A DNA stretch of 5,790 nucleotides from an uncultured Desulfovibrio sp. Its GTDB lineage: Bacteria > Desulfobacterota > Desulfovibrionia > Desulfovibrionales > Desulfovibrionaceae. The notes under the pieces were generated by a model. The model did not search any database. It was not told the DNA's origin and saw only the letters and a program-made list of their open reading frames with translations. Position numbers and translations under genes: made by a program. The stretch spans positions 1-5,790 of the forward strand of contig CAMLXE010000124.1 in the NCBI GenBank assembly GCA_946490455.1, given 5' to 3'. Of this stretch, positions 5,327-5,790 are shown one piece after another (the stretch's first letter is position 1; the number at the start of each line of letters is the position of its first letter).

Positions 5327-5790
5327 TCATTTTTCGCAAGAGCTGTCGGGAACAGCCTCAAAATGGAAAGCCTGCTCGCTGAGATGCTCGATATGAGCGG
5401 CGAGCAGAGTTCTGGCTGTCTGAAGTCCATTGTTCCGCAATGCGTCGATGATAGCATTGTGTTCTTCAAATCGTTCGGGGTGATCCCATGGGGTAGAGGC
5501 AAAACGGAACAGGAGTGCATTCATCCTGTAAATGTTCGCGTCATAGGAATTCAGCAGATATTTGTTATTGGAACAAAGTACAATACTCCGATGAAATTCA
5601 GCATCCAATGCAAATGACTCGGTCCGGTCGTGTTTGTCACGTGCTTTGCACATTTTTTTGTAGATACTGTCCAACACTTTTATCAGAGAACGTCTGTTGC
5701 CGGTGCCGGCTGCCAGGAGAGCAGCATCTTCTATTGCCATGCGCCATGCTCCAAGTTGACACATGTCATCAGGCGGCATTGAAAAAACGA
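5327..5790 (-). CDS. GntR-family regulator, FCD domain (5' end cut off)
   Basis: The last 150-plus residues of a FadR-type GntR transcription regulator. The frame stays open to the window edge, so the N-terminal winged-helix DNA-binding part lies outside; the first ATG in view (5777-5779) is not the true start. The visible part is the all-helical FCD ligand-binding domain: WRMAIEDAALLAAG near the start, then DAEFH (Asp59, His63, counting from that ATG), EEHNAIIDAL (His107) and AAHIEHL (His129). These match the Asp/His metal-site pattern of FCD proteins, which often sense organic acids such as sugar acids, lactate or other carboxylates. The ligand here is unknown. The protein ends AVPDSSCEK. 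It is transcribed in the same direction as truB but 400 nt away, so it probably does not share its mRNA. No terminator is evident after it. Confidence 0.88.
   Translation of the reverse strand, partial: VFSMPPDDMCQLGAWRMAIEDAALLAAGTGNRRSLIKVLDSIYKKMCKARDKHDRTESFALDAEFHRSIVLCSNNKYLLNSYDANIYRMNALLFRFASTPWDHPERFEEHNAIIDALRNNGLQTARTLLAAHIEHLSEQAFHFEAVPDSSCEK

Noticed and set aside
5116..5382. 88-codon + strand ORF starting at TTG
   Set aside because: As a single gene from TTG it is not convincing. Its 3' end overlaps the FCD gene tail-to-tail. The part that may matter is discussed as the possible DnaA-like remnant.

Overview
The window reads like an ordinary bacterial chromosome segment of moderate GC. 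The ribosomal protein S15 and PNPase sequences, and the truB-rpsO-pnp order, suggest a Desulfovibrionaceae-like member of the Desulfobacterota. That placement rests on remembered similarity, not on a search, and is only moderately certain. No CRISPR array, insertion sequence, tRNA or rRNA was seen.

Left part, + strand (1-1250): a small cysteine-rich protein of the DUF6485 type (23-232) lies 11 nt before a short-chain dehydrogenase/reductase (244-1011). Each has its own strong Shine-Dalgarno sequence, so they look like a two-gene operon or its end. A gene-free stretch follows with two short inverted repeats and then two back-to-back hairpins. One is a canonical + strand terminator (1210-1239). 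The other (1168-1203) is placed to end the convergent pnp transcript.

Centre, - strand (1251-4926): truB, rpsO and pnp, transcribed in that order. They make the tRNA pseudouridine-55 synthase, ribosomal protein S15 and polynucleotide phosphorylase, a classical translation/RNA-turnover cluster. A GC-rich hairpin sits between rpsO and pnp, where E. coli has an attenuating terminator and an RNase III site. The pnp leader can present its ribosome binding site in a hairpin loop. PNPase ends in an arginine-rich tail built from three 6-residue repeats.

Right part (4927-5790): truB starts next to a roughly 400-nt stretch without a convincing intact gene. The usual upstream partners (infB, rbfA) are absent. 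truB has no Shine-Dalgarno sequence, but a sigma70-like promoter lies so close that its transcript would be nearly leaderless. On the + strand of this gap, a good ribosome binding site precedes an 18-codon ORF that is interrupted and continues in another frame. The combined peptide weakly recalls domain I of DnaA and may be a gene remnant. The window ends inside a - strand gene for a GntR-family regulator; only its FCD ligand-binding domain is present.

Nothing here clearly amounts to a new system. The points most worth checking are the possible broken gene at 5123-5260, the near-leaderless truB, and the DUF6485-dehydrogenase pairing.
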